A stretch of DNA of 64,000 nucleotides from Lepturacanthus savala (Eukaryota; Chordata; Actinopteri; Scombriformes; Trichiuridae). The translations under genes and the position numbers were made by a program. Under the pieces are notes generated by a model that was not told the origin of the DNA, searched no databases, and saw nothing but the letters and a program-made list of their open reading frames with translations. Where the stretch lies: contig CM060467.1 in assembly GCA_030544235.1 (NCBI GenBank), positions 1,050,001 through 1,114,000 of the forward strand, read 5' to 3'. Numbering within the stretch: the first letter of the stretch is position 1; each line of letters starts with the position of its first letter. Shown piece by piece: positions 1 through 12,159 of the stretch.

Positions 1-743
1 GTACGTACGTACGTAGGTAGGTAGGTACGTACATACGTGCGTAGGTAGGTACGTACATACGTAGGTAGGTAGGTACGTACATACGTAGGTAGGTACGTAC
101 GTAAGTACGTAGGTAGGTACGTACGTAAGTAGGTAGGTAGGTACATACGTACGTAGGTAGGTACATACGTACGTAGGTAGGTAGGTACGTACGTAGGTAG
201 GTAGGTACATACGTACGTAGGTAGGTAGGTACATACGTACGTAGGTAGGTACGTAGGTAAGTAGGTAGGTAGGTACATACGTACGTAGGTAGGTAGGTAC
301 GTAAGTAGGTAGGTAGGTACATACGTACGTAGGTAGGTACGTACGTAAGTAGGTAGGTAGGTACATACGTACGTAGGTAGGTAGGTACATACGTACGTAG
401 GTAGGTACGTAGGTAAGTAGGTAGGTAGGTACATACGTACGTAGGTAGGTAGGTACGTAAGTAGGTAGGTAGGTACATACGTACGTAGGTAGGTACGTAC
501 GTAAGTAGGTAGGTAGGTACATACGTACGTAGGTAGGTAGGTACATACGTACGTAGATAGGTAGGTAGGTACATAGGTAGGTAGGTACATACGTATGTAG
601 GTAGGTAGGTACGTAGATAGGTAGGTACGTACGTACGTATGTAGATGGGTAGGTAGATACGTACGTACATAGGTAGGTAGGTACGTAGATAGGTAGGTAC
701 GTACGTACGTAGATAGGTACGTAGGTAGGTAGGTAGATAGATA
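1..743. repeat. Tetranucleotide microsatellite, TACG/TAGG/TACA family
   Basis: The first 743 bases are an uninterrupted run of four-base words of the form GTAN (GTAC, GTAG, GTAT, GTAA). The words are ordered in a higher-order pattern of about 50-60 bases in which blocks of GTAG alternate with GTACATACGTAC. The array starts before the window. It ends in AT-rich DNA just upstream of the first visible slc9a1 exon, so it lies in an slc9a1 intron. Confidence 0.95.
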
Positions 744-1053
744 ATTTCAAATATTATTGTGTTATATAATAATATAATAAAATATAATAGTAACATAACA
801 ATATATAAAAGTGTAGGTTTCATAGTGCAGTTATGGTGTAGTATGATAATAATACAAAATATAATATAATAAAAGTATAATACAGTATACTAATATATAA
901 TAATAATATAATATGTATATATAAATGAACTGTGACTGCAGCTGTTATATAATTCAACCATTTTCTATTATATAACAGATGTTTTAAACCAACATTCCTG
1001 AACCACATCAACAAACTTTCTGACTTTGTCTCGTGTGTTTCTTGTTTTTTCAG

Positions 1054-1790
1054 GAACATTAAACCCAAGAAGCCTCTCGCTGCCAAACCTGCAGACAGAG
1101 TTTTACCTCAGCTGCCCAAAGGCCGAGAGGAGGAGATCAGGAAGATCCTGAGGAGCAACCTGCAGAGGACACGGCAGAGGGTGAAAACCTGCAGCTGCAT
1201 GAATCATACATGAACCTCTTCTATGTTTTTATTGTCTGAAATAAGAAAACATGTGAATAATTTAAATTCAAAGAGCTTTGGTCCATTTCTGTCCAAATGC
1301 ATCTGTACAACTAAACACGTTAGTATGAAAACACATTTATAGCTTCACGTTTAATTGTTAATTAAATAATTAACTATCGTGTCTCGTCTCCAGCTTCGAT
1401 CCTACAACAGACACACTCTGGTGGCCGATCCCTTCGAGGACGGGTTCGGAGACTTCTTCAAGAAGCAGAAGATGATTGAGTTGGAGAAGAAGGTACGAGC
1501 CTCAGTGTCAGCCTGGTTGATGTTAATAACACAGCAATAAGAATGAAAAGCTTTAATTAAGGTTTAATTAGTTAAGTCACATTAATGGACAGGAAAAGCA
1601 CAAATCAACCTGTTTGTTTTCAAAATAAAACTCAGAATTAGAGGCTAAAAGAACAAAAAACAAGATACAAACAAATGAACATTAATAAACTTCAGGAAGG
1701 TAAAGAAAAACTATCTTAATATATAATATAATATAAATATTTACACCAAACAATAAGAAGGTGTCAATGACTATATATATATATATATAT

Positions 1791-1840
<50 letters not shown>

Positions 1841-4366
1841 TGATTTTCACAGGTTGCACAACACTTCTGAAACGCATCTAAAACACCAATAAAACACACT
1901 GAAACTCTTCTGAAAACAGATCTTTAAAAAATCCAGAACTCTTCTGAAACAGTTATGAAATGATTCTGAAACACGGCTGAAACGATCAAAGTTCAGACTG
2001 ATCATTGATCTGGTTTCGTACATTGTTTGAAGTCTGAAAATGTATCTTTTTTATTATTTTGAAACTCTTCTTAAACACGACTTTGTCATTTTCTACAAAT
2101 AAATGCTCTAAACGATAATATATTTATTTGTATTAAAATCAGAAGGAAATAGAAGGAGATCTGCAGCTTCTGTTTCTTACGGCTTCAATGAGGTTATCGT
2201 GTGATATTTCCTCAGATAGAAGAGATGAATAACTACCTGACGGTTCCTGCTGCTTCTCCTGACTCGCCGACCATCTGCAGAGCCAGACTGGCCTCAGGTA
2301 AACTCACCTGCAGCACCTGAACAGGAGCTGGCACCATGTTACTGCACTGGAGGAAACACCAATATCTGATGGGACCCAAGAACAAACCCAGAACAAAGAT
2401 TTCCTTTTCTTTAACACTTGCTACTGTCCACAGCTGCAGCGATGTTTCCAGGCAGATATTTCCGCCTTCATGGAAATATGTTGTGCATGTGGCGGCCGGC
2501 ATGTAAACCAGTGTGTGGTTTTTATTTTAGGCAGAGATACTGATTTCAAACCTGCTCAGCAGCAGAAAGGAGATAAAATCTGTCCAGGTATGTAGAGAGT
2601 GTAGCCCAGATCCTTCTTTTTTAACCCGAGCGACCGATCCTCTAACATGCATGTCCAGCTGCTTGTTGACACCCGTTAATTATCCCGTTACTAACGAGGC
2701 GTGACTGACGAGGTCAGCTGATCCGTTCCAGCTGCAGCATCAACAGGAAACATGAGTCATTCATCACAATCATTGTGCTGCTTTTTATTTTCTGTGCAGT
2801 GATTGTTGTTTGCTTGACTTTATATGTTGTGATATTGTATTTTTGTGCATGTTGAATGGCTGCCGTCCTTTTAATGTGGAATAATGTGAAATTTATTTAT
2901 TTATTACTTTATTTAACAGGTGAGTTCATGACACTTTATTCACAGCAGATGATTAATGACTGTTTGATGAGACTCAACATTCACAATGATCACAATATTT
3001 TTACCTGATCACAACTATGTTACTTAAACATGGTAAAATAAATGTTTTATTACTTAAAATGGCCTAAATAATAGATTCAATATAATAGTTTGATGTTATG
3101 TAAGTCAATGGGACTCCATTAGGTTTTATACACTAGGAATTTATCAAAAAGCATTAAAATCTAATTAAATTGGAAAAAAATAAAGTTTACTTACCATAGA
3201 TAGTAAGTTAAACTTGTTATTTGGTGACAATTTCCAAAATTCAGAATAAAAGACGACCTCTAATATGCAAAATGATAAATTTATATTGGTCTCTGTTATG
3301 GTAGGAAATAAAAAAATATACATAAATAACTAAAATGTGTTCACAGAAATAAATATGAGTTAATTATAAATATTTTATTTAAAAAATAAATTAATAACTT
3401 TATAAATAAAGATTTGTTTTAAAAAAATCAACTTCTTTTAGGATCAAAAAGTGAAAATTGCACTTCATCACTTTCTTTTTCACTTGTTTATCTGTATTTT
3501 CAGCTTGAGCCACATCTCTGTCATTAGAGTGCGTTGTCATGGTAACGTAGGTCGTTAACGAGCATAGACTGTATAGGAGACGAGTGACGCTGGATTAATG
3601 GGTCAAACTAACTTGGTCGGGGGAGGAGAGGATAATAAAATTAAATAGTGAATATGAACAAACATAAAAGCTTCACAGACCCCCTGCAGTACCTCCATGT
3701 ACCACCAGGGGGACACAGACTCCCCTGCAGTACCTCCACGTACCACCAGGGGGACACAGACCCCCCTGCAGTACCTCCACGTACCACCAGGGGGACACAG
3801 ACCCCCTGCAGTACCTCCATGTACCACCAGGGGGACGCCCAGTGGTGAGAACACAGACCACTGGTTTAGAGGGTGAACAAATAGTGAAATAGTTGAATTT
3901 AATGTGCAGAAACCTTAGAATACCTGAACAGCTGTTTGGTATAAATGTTGCCTCTCATCATTCCTGTGATGTTTCTAACAGCTGCTGTGAATAAAGTTAT
4001 TGAATCTCCCGTCAGGTAAAGTGCTTCCTGTGTTTCCGGCTCATTTCCTCCCTCTGTGCCGCCGTAGATCCTCAGGCCTACAGCGTGAAGCCGGCGTCCG
4101 ACGCCGTCCCGACCATCCAGGTGGACCTGGCCTCTCCTCAGTCCCCGGACTCGGTGAACGTGATGGACGAGTTCCAGCGGGCCGGCCGTCGCCATGACGA
4201 CGGCGAGGAGGAGGAGCAGGGCCTGACGATGAAGCCTCCGGGCGGCCAGGCCACGTCTCATAAACCCGGAGACGGAGACGGAGCCAGAGAACAGAAGCTG
4301 ATGAGGTGTCTGAGCGACCCGGGACCCAGCGCCGACGAGGACGAGGACGAACCCTTCCTGCCCTGA
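1054..4366 (+). CDS. slc9a1: Na+/H+ exchanger 1 (SLC9A1/NHE1), last five coding exons, cytosolic tail
   Basis: Plasma-membrane Na+/H+ antiporter that extrudes protons in exchange for sodium; only the cytosolic regulatory tail is in the window. Exons with AG/GT borders: 1054-1180, 1394-1492, 2216-2297, 2531-2587 and 4071-4366 (TGA 4364-4366). Joined they give 219 residues, or 200 without the fourth exon. Matches to human NHE1 from memory: EEEIRKILRSNLQRTRQR, then LRSYNRHTLVADP (calmodulin-binding region; RQRLRS is the human Ser648 Akt site), NNYLTVP (calcineurin LxVP dock), PTIQVD (PxIxIT-like dock, human PVITID), DLASPQSPDS (phosphorylated Ser-Pro cluster) and RCLSDPGP near the end. An acidic stretch (DDGEEEEQ, DEDEDE) matches the human acidic tail. 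Membrane domain exons lie upstream of the window. Teleosts have slc9a1a and slc9a1b (the latter includes red-cell beta-NHE); I cannot tell which this is. Confidence 0.93.
1772..1838. repeat. (TA)n microsatellite in slc9a1 intron
   Basis: Two TA runs separated by GAC lie in the intron between exons 1394-1492 and 2216-2297. The rest of that intron is AT-rich single-copy-looking DNA with no other recognised feature. Confidence 0.9.
2531..2587 (+). other. slc9a1: slc9a1 putative cassette exon (57 nt, symmetric phase 1)
   Basis: The exon is bounded by a pyrimidine-rich AG acceptor at 2529-2530 and a strong GTATGT donor at 2588. It is open in frame and adds 19 residues (G-RDTDFKPAQQQKGDKICP). Both borders fall after the first base of a codon, so it can be skipped without a frameshift. 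The human tail has no counterpart: human RARIGSDPLAYEP matches RARLAS joined directly to DPQAYS. Its inclusion in mature transcripts is inferred only from the splice sites and the open frame. Confidence 0.6.
2588..4070 (+). other. slc9a1: slc9a1 last intron, mostly AT-rich, no other gene seen
   Basis: The 1.5-kb intron precedes the terminal exon. It holds AT-rich sequence to about 3480, then less repetitive DNA and the 40-bp minisatellite at 3677-3836. Part of 3160-3280 loosely resembles internal sequence of the palindromic element at 16.5-17.1 kb. Confidence 0.6.
3677..3836. repeat. 40-bp minisatellite, four copies (forward orientation)
   Basis: Four near-identical units of about 40 bp contain CTGCAGTACCTCCACGTACC and ACCAGGGGGACACAGAC. 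The same unit occurs ten times at 55081-55478 on the opposite strand. Every unit carries CCACCAGGGGGAC, which resembles a CTCF core except at the normally conserved C after the G run. Open frames across it come only from the repeat. Confidence 0.93.
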
Positions 4367-5365
4367 CGCAGCAAAAACCAAAACAAACAAGAAGCCAAAA
4401 CTGCACATGCTGTAGGAAGCAGGAAAACCACCGGAGAAGAAACAGGAAGAGCCATTAGTTTATCATTTATTTTTTTAGTTTAACGGTTGGAGACTCTGAG
4501 GACAGAACTATGCATTTACCAAAGGTTTGAACTGTTTTAACCGTCACTCCTTCCTCTTTATTAACGACTCGTTATCGTCTGATGTTTAACCTGAGAAACA
4601 AACGACTATAAGCAGCATTTAATGAATTAGTGACACACACACACCATCAAACGGTTTAGAACACCTGGATTTTCAGGTTTTATTGAAATCATCATAGTTT
4701 AATGTCTGATCTGACAGATCTGATAAACATATAATCTAAACCTAACCCTGGAACACTACTGCATGTCCACTACTGCAGAAACGCTGTTATTAATAGTATT
4801 AATACACTCTGTCTTATATACAGACATATGTAGTATTCATTGGACTTAAACTACTTCAGTTTCCATAGAAACGTGTTCTAAAGCGTTTGAACTTCATGTT
4901 GAACACGTCGTTTTACATCCACAGATATGAAGCTACGTTTATGTTCTTTAAAACTGAGTTTAGCTTCCGTTAGCGACAGCTAACCGCTAACAGCTAACCG
5001 CTAACAGCTAACAGCTAATTTACTGTTGATATGATGGTTCCTGGTCATTTAATGTTGTTTTTACTACAGATTAAATACTTTAAATTAAGTATTTAAAATT
5101 TAAAACAAGACCAAACTGAACCAAATCAGGAAAAATGTTGAAATTAGCAAAATTATCTGCAATTTGATAAGAGGTCAAAGGTCAATTATTAGTCCATAAA
5201 ATCCTATAAATCCCACTGAGGATCATCAGAACATGTAGAATATGTTGTGATAGATGGAGATTATAGATTAGACAATTAAATAATCATAAATTAAATATCT
5301 AAATAATCTCTACGACTGATGTTATATTAAACTCTTTATTTAGAGTTTTTATTCAATAATTAACC
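4367..5365 (+). other. slc9a1: slc9a1 3' UTR start and flank
   Basis: Sequence after the slc9a1 stop codon. It holds a small run of TAACCGCTAACAGC words at about 4978-5020 and a dispersed repeat at 5085-5265. No AATAAA is close to the stop. Candidate poly(A) signals farther out are at 6147-6152, 10020-10025 and 11735-11740 (the last followed by a GT/T-rich stretch), so the 3' end is undetermined. Confidence 0.4.
5085..5265 (-). repeat. Dispersed repeat, inverted relative to a copy at 34.6-34.8 kb
   Basis: The reverse complement of this segment matches 34620-34800. Both share a block reading GATCCTCAGTGGGATTTATA, then GGATTTTATGGACTAAT, followed by TTTTTCCTGATTTGG and GTCTTGTTTTAA. It looks like a short interspersed element; I cannot assign a class. 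Confidence 0.7.
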
Positions 5366-6065
5366 TAAATTTATTGTGTTAACAAGGTAAATTTATCATG
5401 TTACCAAATTAAAAGTCTTTTAAACCTTTATTGTGTTAACAAGGTAAATTTATCCTGTTACCAAATTAAAAGTCTTTTAAACCTTTATTGTGTTAACAAG
5501 GTAAATTTATCCTGTTACCAAATTAAAAGTCTTTTAAACCTTTATTGTGTTACCAAGTTAAATTTATCATGTTACCAAATTAAAAGTCTTTTAAACCTTT
5601 ATTGTGTTAACAAGGTAAATTTATCCTGTTACCAAATTAAAAGTCTTTTAATCCTTTATTGTGTTAACAAGGTAAATTTATCATGTTACCAAATTAAAAG
5701 TCTTTTAAACCTTTATTGTGTTAACAAGGTAAATTTATCCTATTACCAAATTAAAAGTCTTTTAAACCTTTATTGTGTTAACAAGGTAAATTTATCCTGT
5801 TACCAAATTAAAAGTCTTTTAAACCTTTATTGTGTTAACAAGATAAATTCATCATGTTACCAAATTAAAAGTCTTTTAAACCTTTATTGTGTTAACAAGG
5901 TAAATTTATCCTGTTACCAAATTAAAAGTCTTTTAAACCTTTATTGTGTTAACAAGGTAAATTTATCCTGTTACCAAATTAAAAGTCTTTTAATCCTTTA
6001 TTGTGTTAACAAGGTAAATTTATCCTGTTACCAAATTAAAAGTCCTTTAAACCTTTATTGTTTTA
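5366..6065. repeat. 57-bp tandem repeat, about 12 copies
   Basis: Units contain TTTATTGTGTTAACAAGGTA, AATTTATCCTGTTACCAAAT and TAAAAGTCTTTTAAACC. Copies are highly similar with scattered substitutions such as CCTGT/CATGT, which suggests recent expansion or homogenisation. It lies 1.0 kb past the slc9a1 stop codon and could be in the 3' UTR. Confidence 0.95.
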
Positions 6066-6479
6066 AATAATATAAACCTTCCTTTATTATCTGTGGATTT
6101 GTTTCTTCCTTCCACCAGAAAACATCGTCTGCAGCTTCGTTAACAAAATAAAACCACTTTATTTCACTTTTTCCCTTTTTCACGCAGCACCCGAGAGTTT
6201 TTCTCACTGAAACTGTTAAAATCGCACGTTTTTAATTGTGTCGCTGGACGTTTCGTAGCATCGTAGCATCGTAGCTCGGGATGTTTCTGCCTTATTTCAC
6301 GTTTTCACTCAGTGTCTTGATTTAAACGGTTTATTTGAGGTTTGTGGACATGAAGAGAATCAGGTTTTACTGCTGCAGCACAGATGTCTGATGTCACTGA
6401 TCACGTCTGTTTTCAACCTTCAATCATCACGTTTCTGTGTTTTAATCATCACTTAATGAACAAGTTCCCATAAAACACT

Positions 6480-7528
6480 GAAAAACTGAAATATCAAGAG
6501 AAAATATCATGTTTGTGGTCAAATTAGTTATTAATATATATATTTAATGATCTTAATCCACTGGTGGATCAGTTTCAGCTCATTTCAAGTTTTATTTTCA
6601 CTGATTTTGGATAATTTGGTGTTTTTTTATGAAAAGACGATTTTTATCTGAACCCAAATCAGGAAATAACAAACTTGATATAAATTTAATTTTAATATAA
6701 TAATATATTATTAAATGTAATATTTTTAATCAAGTTGATCTTTTATTTAAGCAAATGTTTCATAAAACAAGACTAATATTTTATATTTAAAAATATTAAA
6801 TTGACTAAAATCTATTTAATTTTAATTTAATATATTATTATTTTATTATTTTTTAATAATTTGATCTTTTTTTTAAAGAAAATATTTGTCTCAAATTAGC
6901 CCCAAAAAATATGAAATAAATGTAATTTTAATATTATTTAATATATTATTAAATTTAATATTTTTTTTTTCATAAAACAAGACTCATATTTTCTTTTAAA
7001 AATATTAAATTGAATAAAATCAAGAAAAGAAACTTTAATTCAATTAAATTTTAATATATTATTATTTTATTATTTTAAAGAAATTATTAGTCGTGTTTTT
7101 TTGTTTTAAACAAAATGAAATTAGCCCAAATCAGGAAAAAAAAATTAAAATAGATTTAAGTTTAATATAATTTAATATATTATTAAATTTAATATTTTAA
7201 TCAATTGATCTTTTTTTAAGAAAATGTAAAAAAAAAAAAATGTTTAAGAAAAACAAGACCAAATTTGGCTAAATCAGGAAAAAAAAGTAAAATAAATTTA
7301 ATTTATTTTACTATAATATATTATTATTTTATTATTTTTAAATAATTTGATGTTTTTTTAAAGAAAATATTATTATTTCTTAATAATTAATTCTTAATTT
7401 CTTAAAACAAAAAAAACATGAAATAAATTCAATTTAATTTTACTATAATATAATATTAAATTTAATATTTTCAATCAATCAATTTGCTCTTTTTGTTTAA
7501 GAAAATTAGTCCAAATCAGGAAAAAAAC

Positions 7529-7595
<67 letters not shown>

Positions 7596-7680
7596 TTCTT
7601 GTTTTTATAAAACAAAACTAAATTGACCCAAATCAGGAAAAAATCTTGAAATAATTATAATTATATTTATTAATTATAAT
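6480..7680. repeat. AT-rich decayed tandem repeats with TA tract
   Basis: Several degenerate units recur with the words AAATCAGGAAAAA, TTTAATATATTATTAAATTT and TTGATCTTTTTTTAAG. They include a TA run at about 7532-7577 followed by a T tract. The words match the dispersed repeat at 5085 and 51225. No coding sequence seen. Confidence 0.7.
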
Positions 7681-7689
7681 TATCTTCCA

Positions 7690-10125
7690 GTGGAATCAGA
7701 TAATTCTACTTAATATTGAACTAATTCGACCATAAACCAGATATTTTCACTCATTAACATCAGAGTTTTTACAGTTTATTCTTTTCTATAAAACGATTAA
7801 ACCACAGCATCTGATTTAATCTAAATAATCAACGTTTTACATTGAAAACTTCTGTATTTTCATTTTAAAGCGTCTGAGAATCATCTGTCGGCAAAAACAA
7901 CAGAAAAAGACATTTTTTCTATGCAGTACAGTATAAAACGTGTATAAATGAAATATCAACGTCCTATATTCATTAATTCCCTTTAAATCTTATAATCTAA
8001 CATAAAAACAGGGGCATTAACGTGAATCATCATTAAAACGAGATTCTCAGCAGAAACGTGTGATGATTTTATTAAAAGTGCTGCAGCTTCTAATGATCAG
8101 ATCCTGTTTCCACCTTAAATCTCATTCATTTCACTGCAGAAATCCTCGATTTCCTCCTCAGATCATCGTTTTCCTCCTCGTTGAAGTGGCTCCAGTGAGT
8201 TTCTGATCCGCTTGACCTCTGACCTTCTTTAAAGGCGTCGTCTTACATGAAAATATCACGTTGCAGCCGAAGGAAAAATAAAAGAGACGGAGACTAAACT
8301 GACAAAAGCTTCTTGTTCTCCTCTAAATAATAGAATAATATGAACAACTGCAGCGAAACTGGAGATTTCATCTGTTATTTCCTTATTTCTAAAGGGATAA
8401 TTATAATAATCATAATAATAATTATAGAGGAGAAACAGGAACGTCTCATCTGATTGAAATTTAGTTGTTTTATGAAAAAAACGTTAAATCAATTTAGTTT
8501 CATTAACGTTAATGAGGGAAAAAAATTAAAAAAGCAGATTTATTTGTTTTTAGAATAAAAATTAAACCTTTAAACGTCACCATGAAAATTACTGAGTTTA
8601 TTAAATAAAATACAATAAATTCAGGATGTTAAAAGTTAAAGTAAAGGTTTCCTTTTGATTTTACTCATTTTCACCATTAATTTAATATTAATGACCCTAA
8701 AAATAGATGAAAAACACTGAGTATCTGACAATATTACTAATTTATTGAGATAATTGAGATAATTATATATTATATATAAAACTTTATAAAAATACAGTTT
8801 TAATGTCATTTAAAAACAGAAAATAATGGAAATTAAAGTTAAATAAGTGGTTGAATCAAACTTTAATGATGCAGAATTTAAAAACCTCATCTTCATCCTT
8901 GTTTTATTTTATTTTAGTTTTTTCTGATGATGTTTAGGACGTTTATTCAACCCACACGGTTTATGCTAATTTATGCAAATTTATGCAAATTTCCTCTTCA
9001 ATTAAAAAAAACAGACTTTTCTTGTTTTTCTCAATTTAAATAATCGACTCATTTTCATTTTTGATATTTAATTGTTATAATAATATGATGCAGACTCATC
9101 TCTGCATTAATTATTACAGAAATAATTTTACATTTTATTTTTTTACTGAAATAAGTCGACAAGATTAAAAAACCCTAATATTTACATCTGGTTTATTCCC
9201 CATAAATAATCAGATTATTCACTATTTTACCAGTTTTTTCATGGTGATATTTAAAAGTTAAACATTTGATCCAGTTTGTGAATAAATTAATTATATTTTA
9301 CATTTTTTTCCCTCATTGACGACGTGTAAAATCCTGTTTTAACTTAAAAGAATCATTTAAAACCATAAAAAGGCTCAGATCCTGGTTTAATATCTGATAT
9401 TTCTGTGGATTATTGCGTTTGACGAGGTTCTAGCAGCAGTTTCTGAATCTGCTGATTTAATTTAAAGGTTTTTAACCTTAAATTAAAGTGAATTAATTCA
9501 AGACGAACCAACAGTAGTTCACTCACATTATCCCAAAGATGATTTATTTGTCATTGAAGGTAAAACACTATTTTCATAGTAAATGTTGTGTTAATCTGAA
9601 GCCATACGCCTGTAGAAGAACCTGATTTATCTCAAATCACCGTCGTTTTCTGCCTTTTTACTTTTACAATCACGACGTTTGACTGTTTTTTCTTCATTGA
9701 ATGTGTTGAACTGTCACCAGCATTCAGCTTCCTGCCGTTTTATTACTATTTCATGTCTTTACTTCTTTTTTATCTTGTTTTACAGCAACTGTGGCTTCTA
9801 TTGTTGTATTTTATCTGTTTTATATCGACTTTCTGTGTTTTCATGTTCACCCAAAGACGTTTTATCATGCAAACATCAAACCGTTTGCAGAAATCTGCAG
9901 ATATAAAGATATTTTTGAACCATATGAAGCTGCTGCAGTTAAAATGAACGCAGCGATTCTAAAGAGCTGAAACCTCTGAGTTGGTGCATTTTCACTGGTT
10001 TCCTTCTGTTTTACAGCAGAATAAAGTCACATCAGCTTTGATTTCACAGTTATATGTTAACTTTACATTATTAAAGGGAAAAATCTAAATTAACAGGTGT
10101 TAAAGTCTAAAAATGAGATTTTAGA
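7690..10125. other. AT-rich intergenic or distal 3' UTR, no gene recognised
   Basis: No exon-like sequence or repeat array was recognised. The short open frames at about 9.68-9.95 kb have no recognisable product. An AATAAA occurs at 10020-10025. Confidence 0.5.
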
Positions 10126-10129
10126 GGCA

Positions 10130-11060
10130 AGTTTTTAATCAAAAAAAGCAAAATATTAAAGGTGCAACTGATAAAATAACAGAATGTTGAATATCAGAAG
10201 GTATTTTATCAGATCTGCCTTTAATATTTAGCATTTTTTAAATTAAAATGGTCATAATTTACCTCTAAAATCATGGAACAGAAAATAATATTGGATTTTT
10301 AGGCTTAGAAGGATGTTGTGCACATTGTTTTTATGAAAAAAAACAGAATTTTAATGTTGCACATGTGCAAAGGTGTGTAAAGGTGCGACTGATAAAATAA
10401 CAGAATGTTTAATATCAGAAGGTATTTTATCAGATCTGCCTTTAATATTATGCTTTTTTTAAATTAAAATGTGCAGAATTTGCCTCTAAAATCATGGAAC
10501 AGAAAATAATATTGAATTTTTTATGAAAAAAGCTGAATTTTCATGTTGCACATGTGAAATATGAGACGTATTATAAATGCAAAGGTACTGAGTAATGAAA
10601 TAATAAATATATAACTTTTATTATTAGTTATTTGATTAAAATTGTGCATAATTTCAAATCTTAGTTGCGGAATAACTTTATTCTCAGTTGCTTTATCCAT
10701 GATTTTAGAGGCAAATTATACATTTTTTACCCCAAAAAGCAGAATTTTCATGTTTCACATGTGAAATATGAGACGTGTTCTAAAAGCAAAGGTACTGAGT
10801 GATAAAATAATAAATATATAACTTTTATTATTAGTTATTTAATTAAAATTGTGCATAATTTGCCTTTAACCTCAGTTACACATTAACTTTATCCATGATT
10901 TTAGAAGCAAATTATGGACATTTTTAATTTAAAAAAGGCAAAATATTAAACTAACTAATAATAAAAGTTGTATATTTCAGTTCATTTATTCTCATGTTGC
11001 ACATTCACTTGTTATTTTATCAGTTGTGCCTTTAAAAATTAGCTTTTTTGATTAAAAATG
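10130..11060. repeat. Decayed tandem duplication, period about 200-220 bp
   Basis: Segments starting near 10160 and 10380 are close copies sharing CTGATAAAATAACAGAATGT and GAAGGTATTTTATCAGATCT. Two or more further decayed copies follow to about 11060 with AATAAATATATAACTTTTAT. Reverse-complement words (AAATTGTGCATAATTT, TGATTTTAGAGGCAAATTAT) also recur, so parts are inverted. Confidence 0.75.
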
Positions 11061-11352
11061 TGAATAATAATTAGTTAATAATTCACATTATCATTCTGTC
11101 TATAACAGAAGTTATTGATAAAAGCTGCTCTGACTTTATTTCTGATACTTTTAGTAGTTTTAATCACACATTTGCAGTAAAAACCTGCATCAACTCATCG
11201 GCTTTAAGCTTCTATAACATTGGAGTTTAATATCATGGACAAATTAATTATATTAATTAATTATAAATCGACAGAATGACATCATCGTATCGTAGAACTT
11301 TAATCCACTAAAAACAGTTTTTCTCCTGTTTTAACATCATCCTGCAGCTGTT

Positions 11353-11420
11353 TGGTTGTTTTTTGTTGTTTTTTTGTTGTTTTTTGTTGTTTTTTTGTTG
11401 TTTTTTGTTGTTTTTTTTGT
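11353..11420. repeat. T-rich GTTGTTTTTT low-complexity tract
   Basis: About eight GTTGTTTTTT-type units. The sequence from here to 12160 is AT-rich with no recognised gene; 11735-11740 is an AATAAA followed by a GT/T-rich stretch. Confidence 0.85.
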
Positions 11421-12159
11421 TCTCCACCACAACAACAAGCACTTTAACGTTTCAACCTTTATCTCAACAACTCGTGATGTAGAGAAAACAGCAATAAGTG
11501 GCTTTAATGTTGAATTGTTCACTGTGGAATCAGCTGAATCGGCCTTTGGAGACAGGAATGTACTTTATGGTGGTTTTAATTCGTTATCGGTGGAGAAACT
11601 TGGGTTTAAATTTAAAAAAATTAAAAATCATGAACCAACTTGACATTAAAGTGGATTAAATTTACCTTTTATTCATATTTTTGATCATTTATCTGTTTGT
11701 GTCGGTCGATTATTTGCAAATTTTTAGGTTTTGCAATAAATATGGAGTGTTTTTTATTTTCTATACACATAAATGGATATATATATAAATATATATTAAA
11801 ACGCTGTATGTAGAATGGTAGGATTATAATGTACAAATCAGAATCTGAATGATAACATGTGCACTTTCTGGATGATTAATCTTTAGCTTTCATTCCTGTA
11901 AAATCAGTAAAACTAACAAACATCAGAAACTATAAACCAAATTAAAGTTTTACTTTATAGCAGCTGCTGTTTCCATGTCTCATGTTTTCAGATTCATGTT
12001 CGTTTGGTGGAAAAAAACAACTTGATTCATTAAACTCTGAGGATTTTATTAAAGTTTACACACCCTCACTGATGGAAATATGTAGATCCTTTAGTGTAGA
12101 AATTAAAAATAAAAGTAAATTATCAGTAAAATATTTCTATCAAATGTTTTATAGACTGG

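Noticed and set aside
3899..4408. 169- and 121-codon minus-strand frames opposite the last slc9a1 exon
   Set aside because: Complement of a GC-rich coding exon whose + strand reading matches the NHE1 tail.
11356..11643. 95-codon frame after the T-rich tract
   Set aside because: Begins in low-complexity sequence, no domain, no conserved neighbours.
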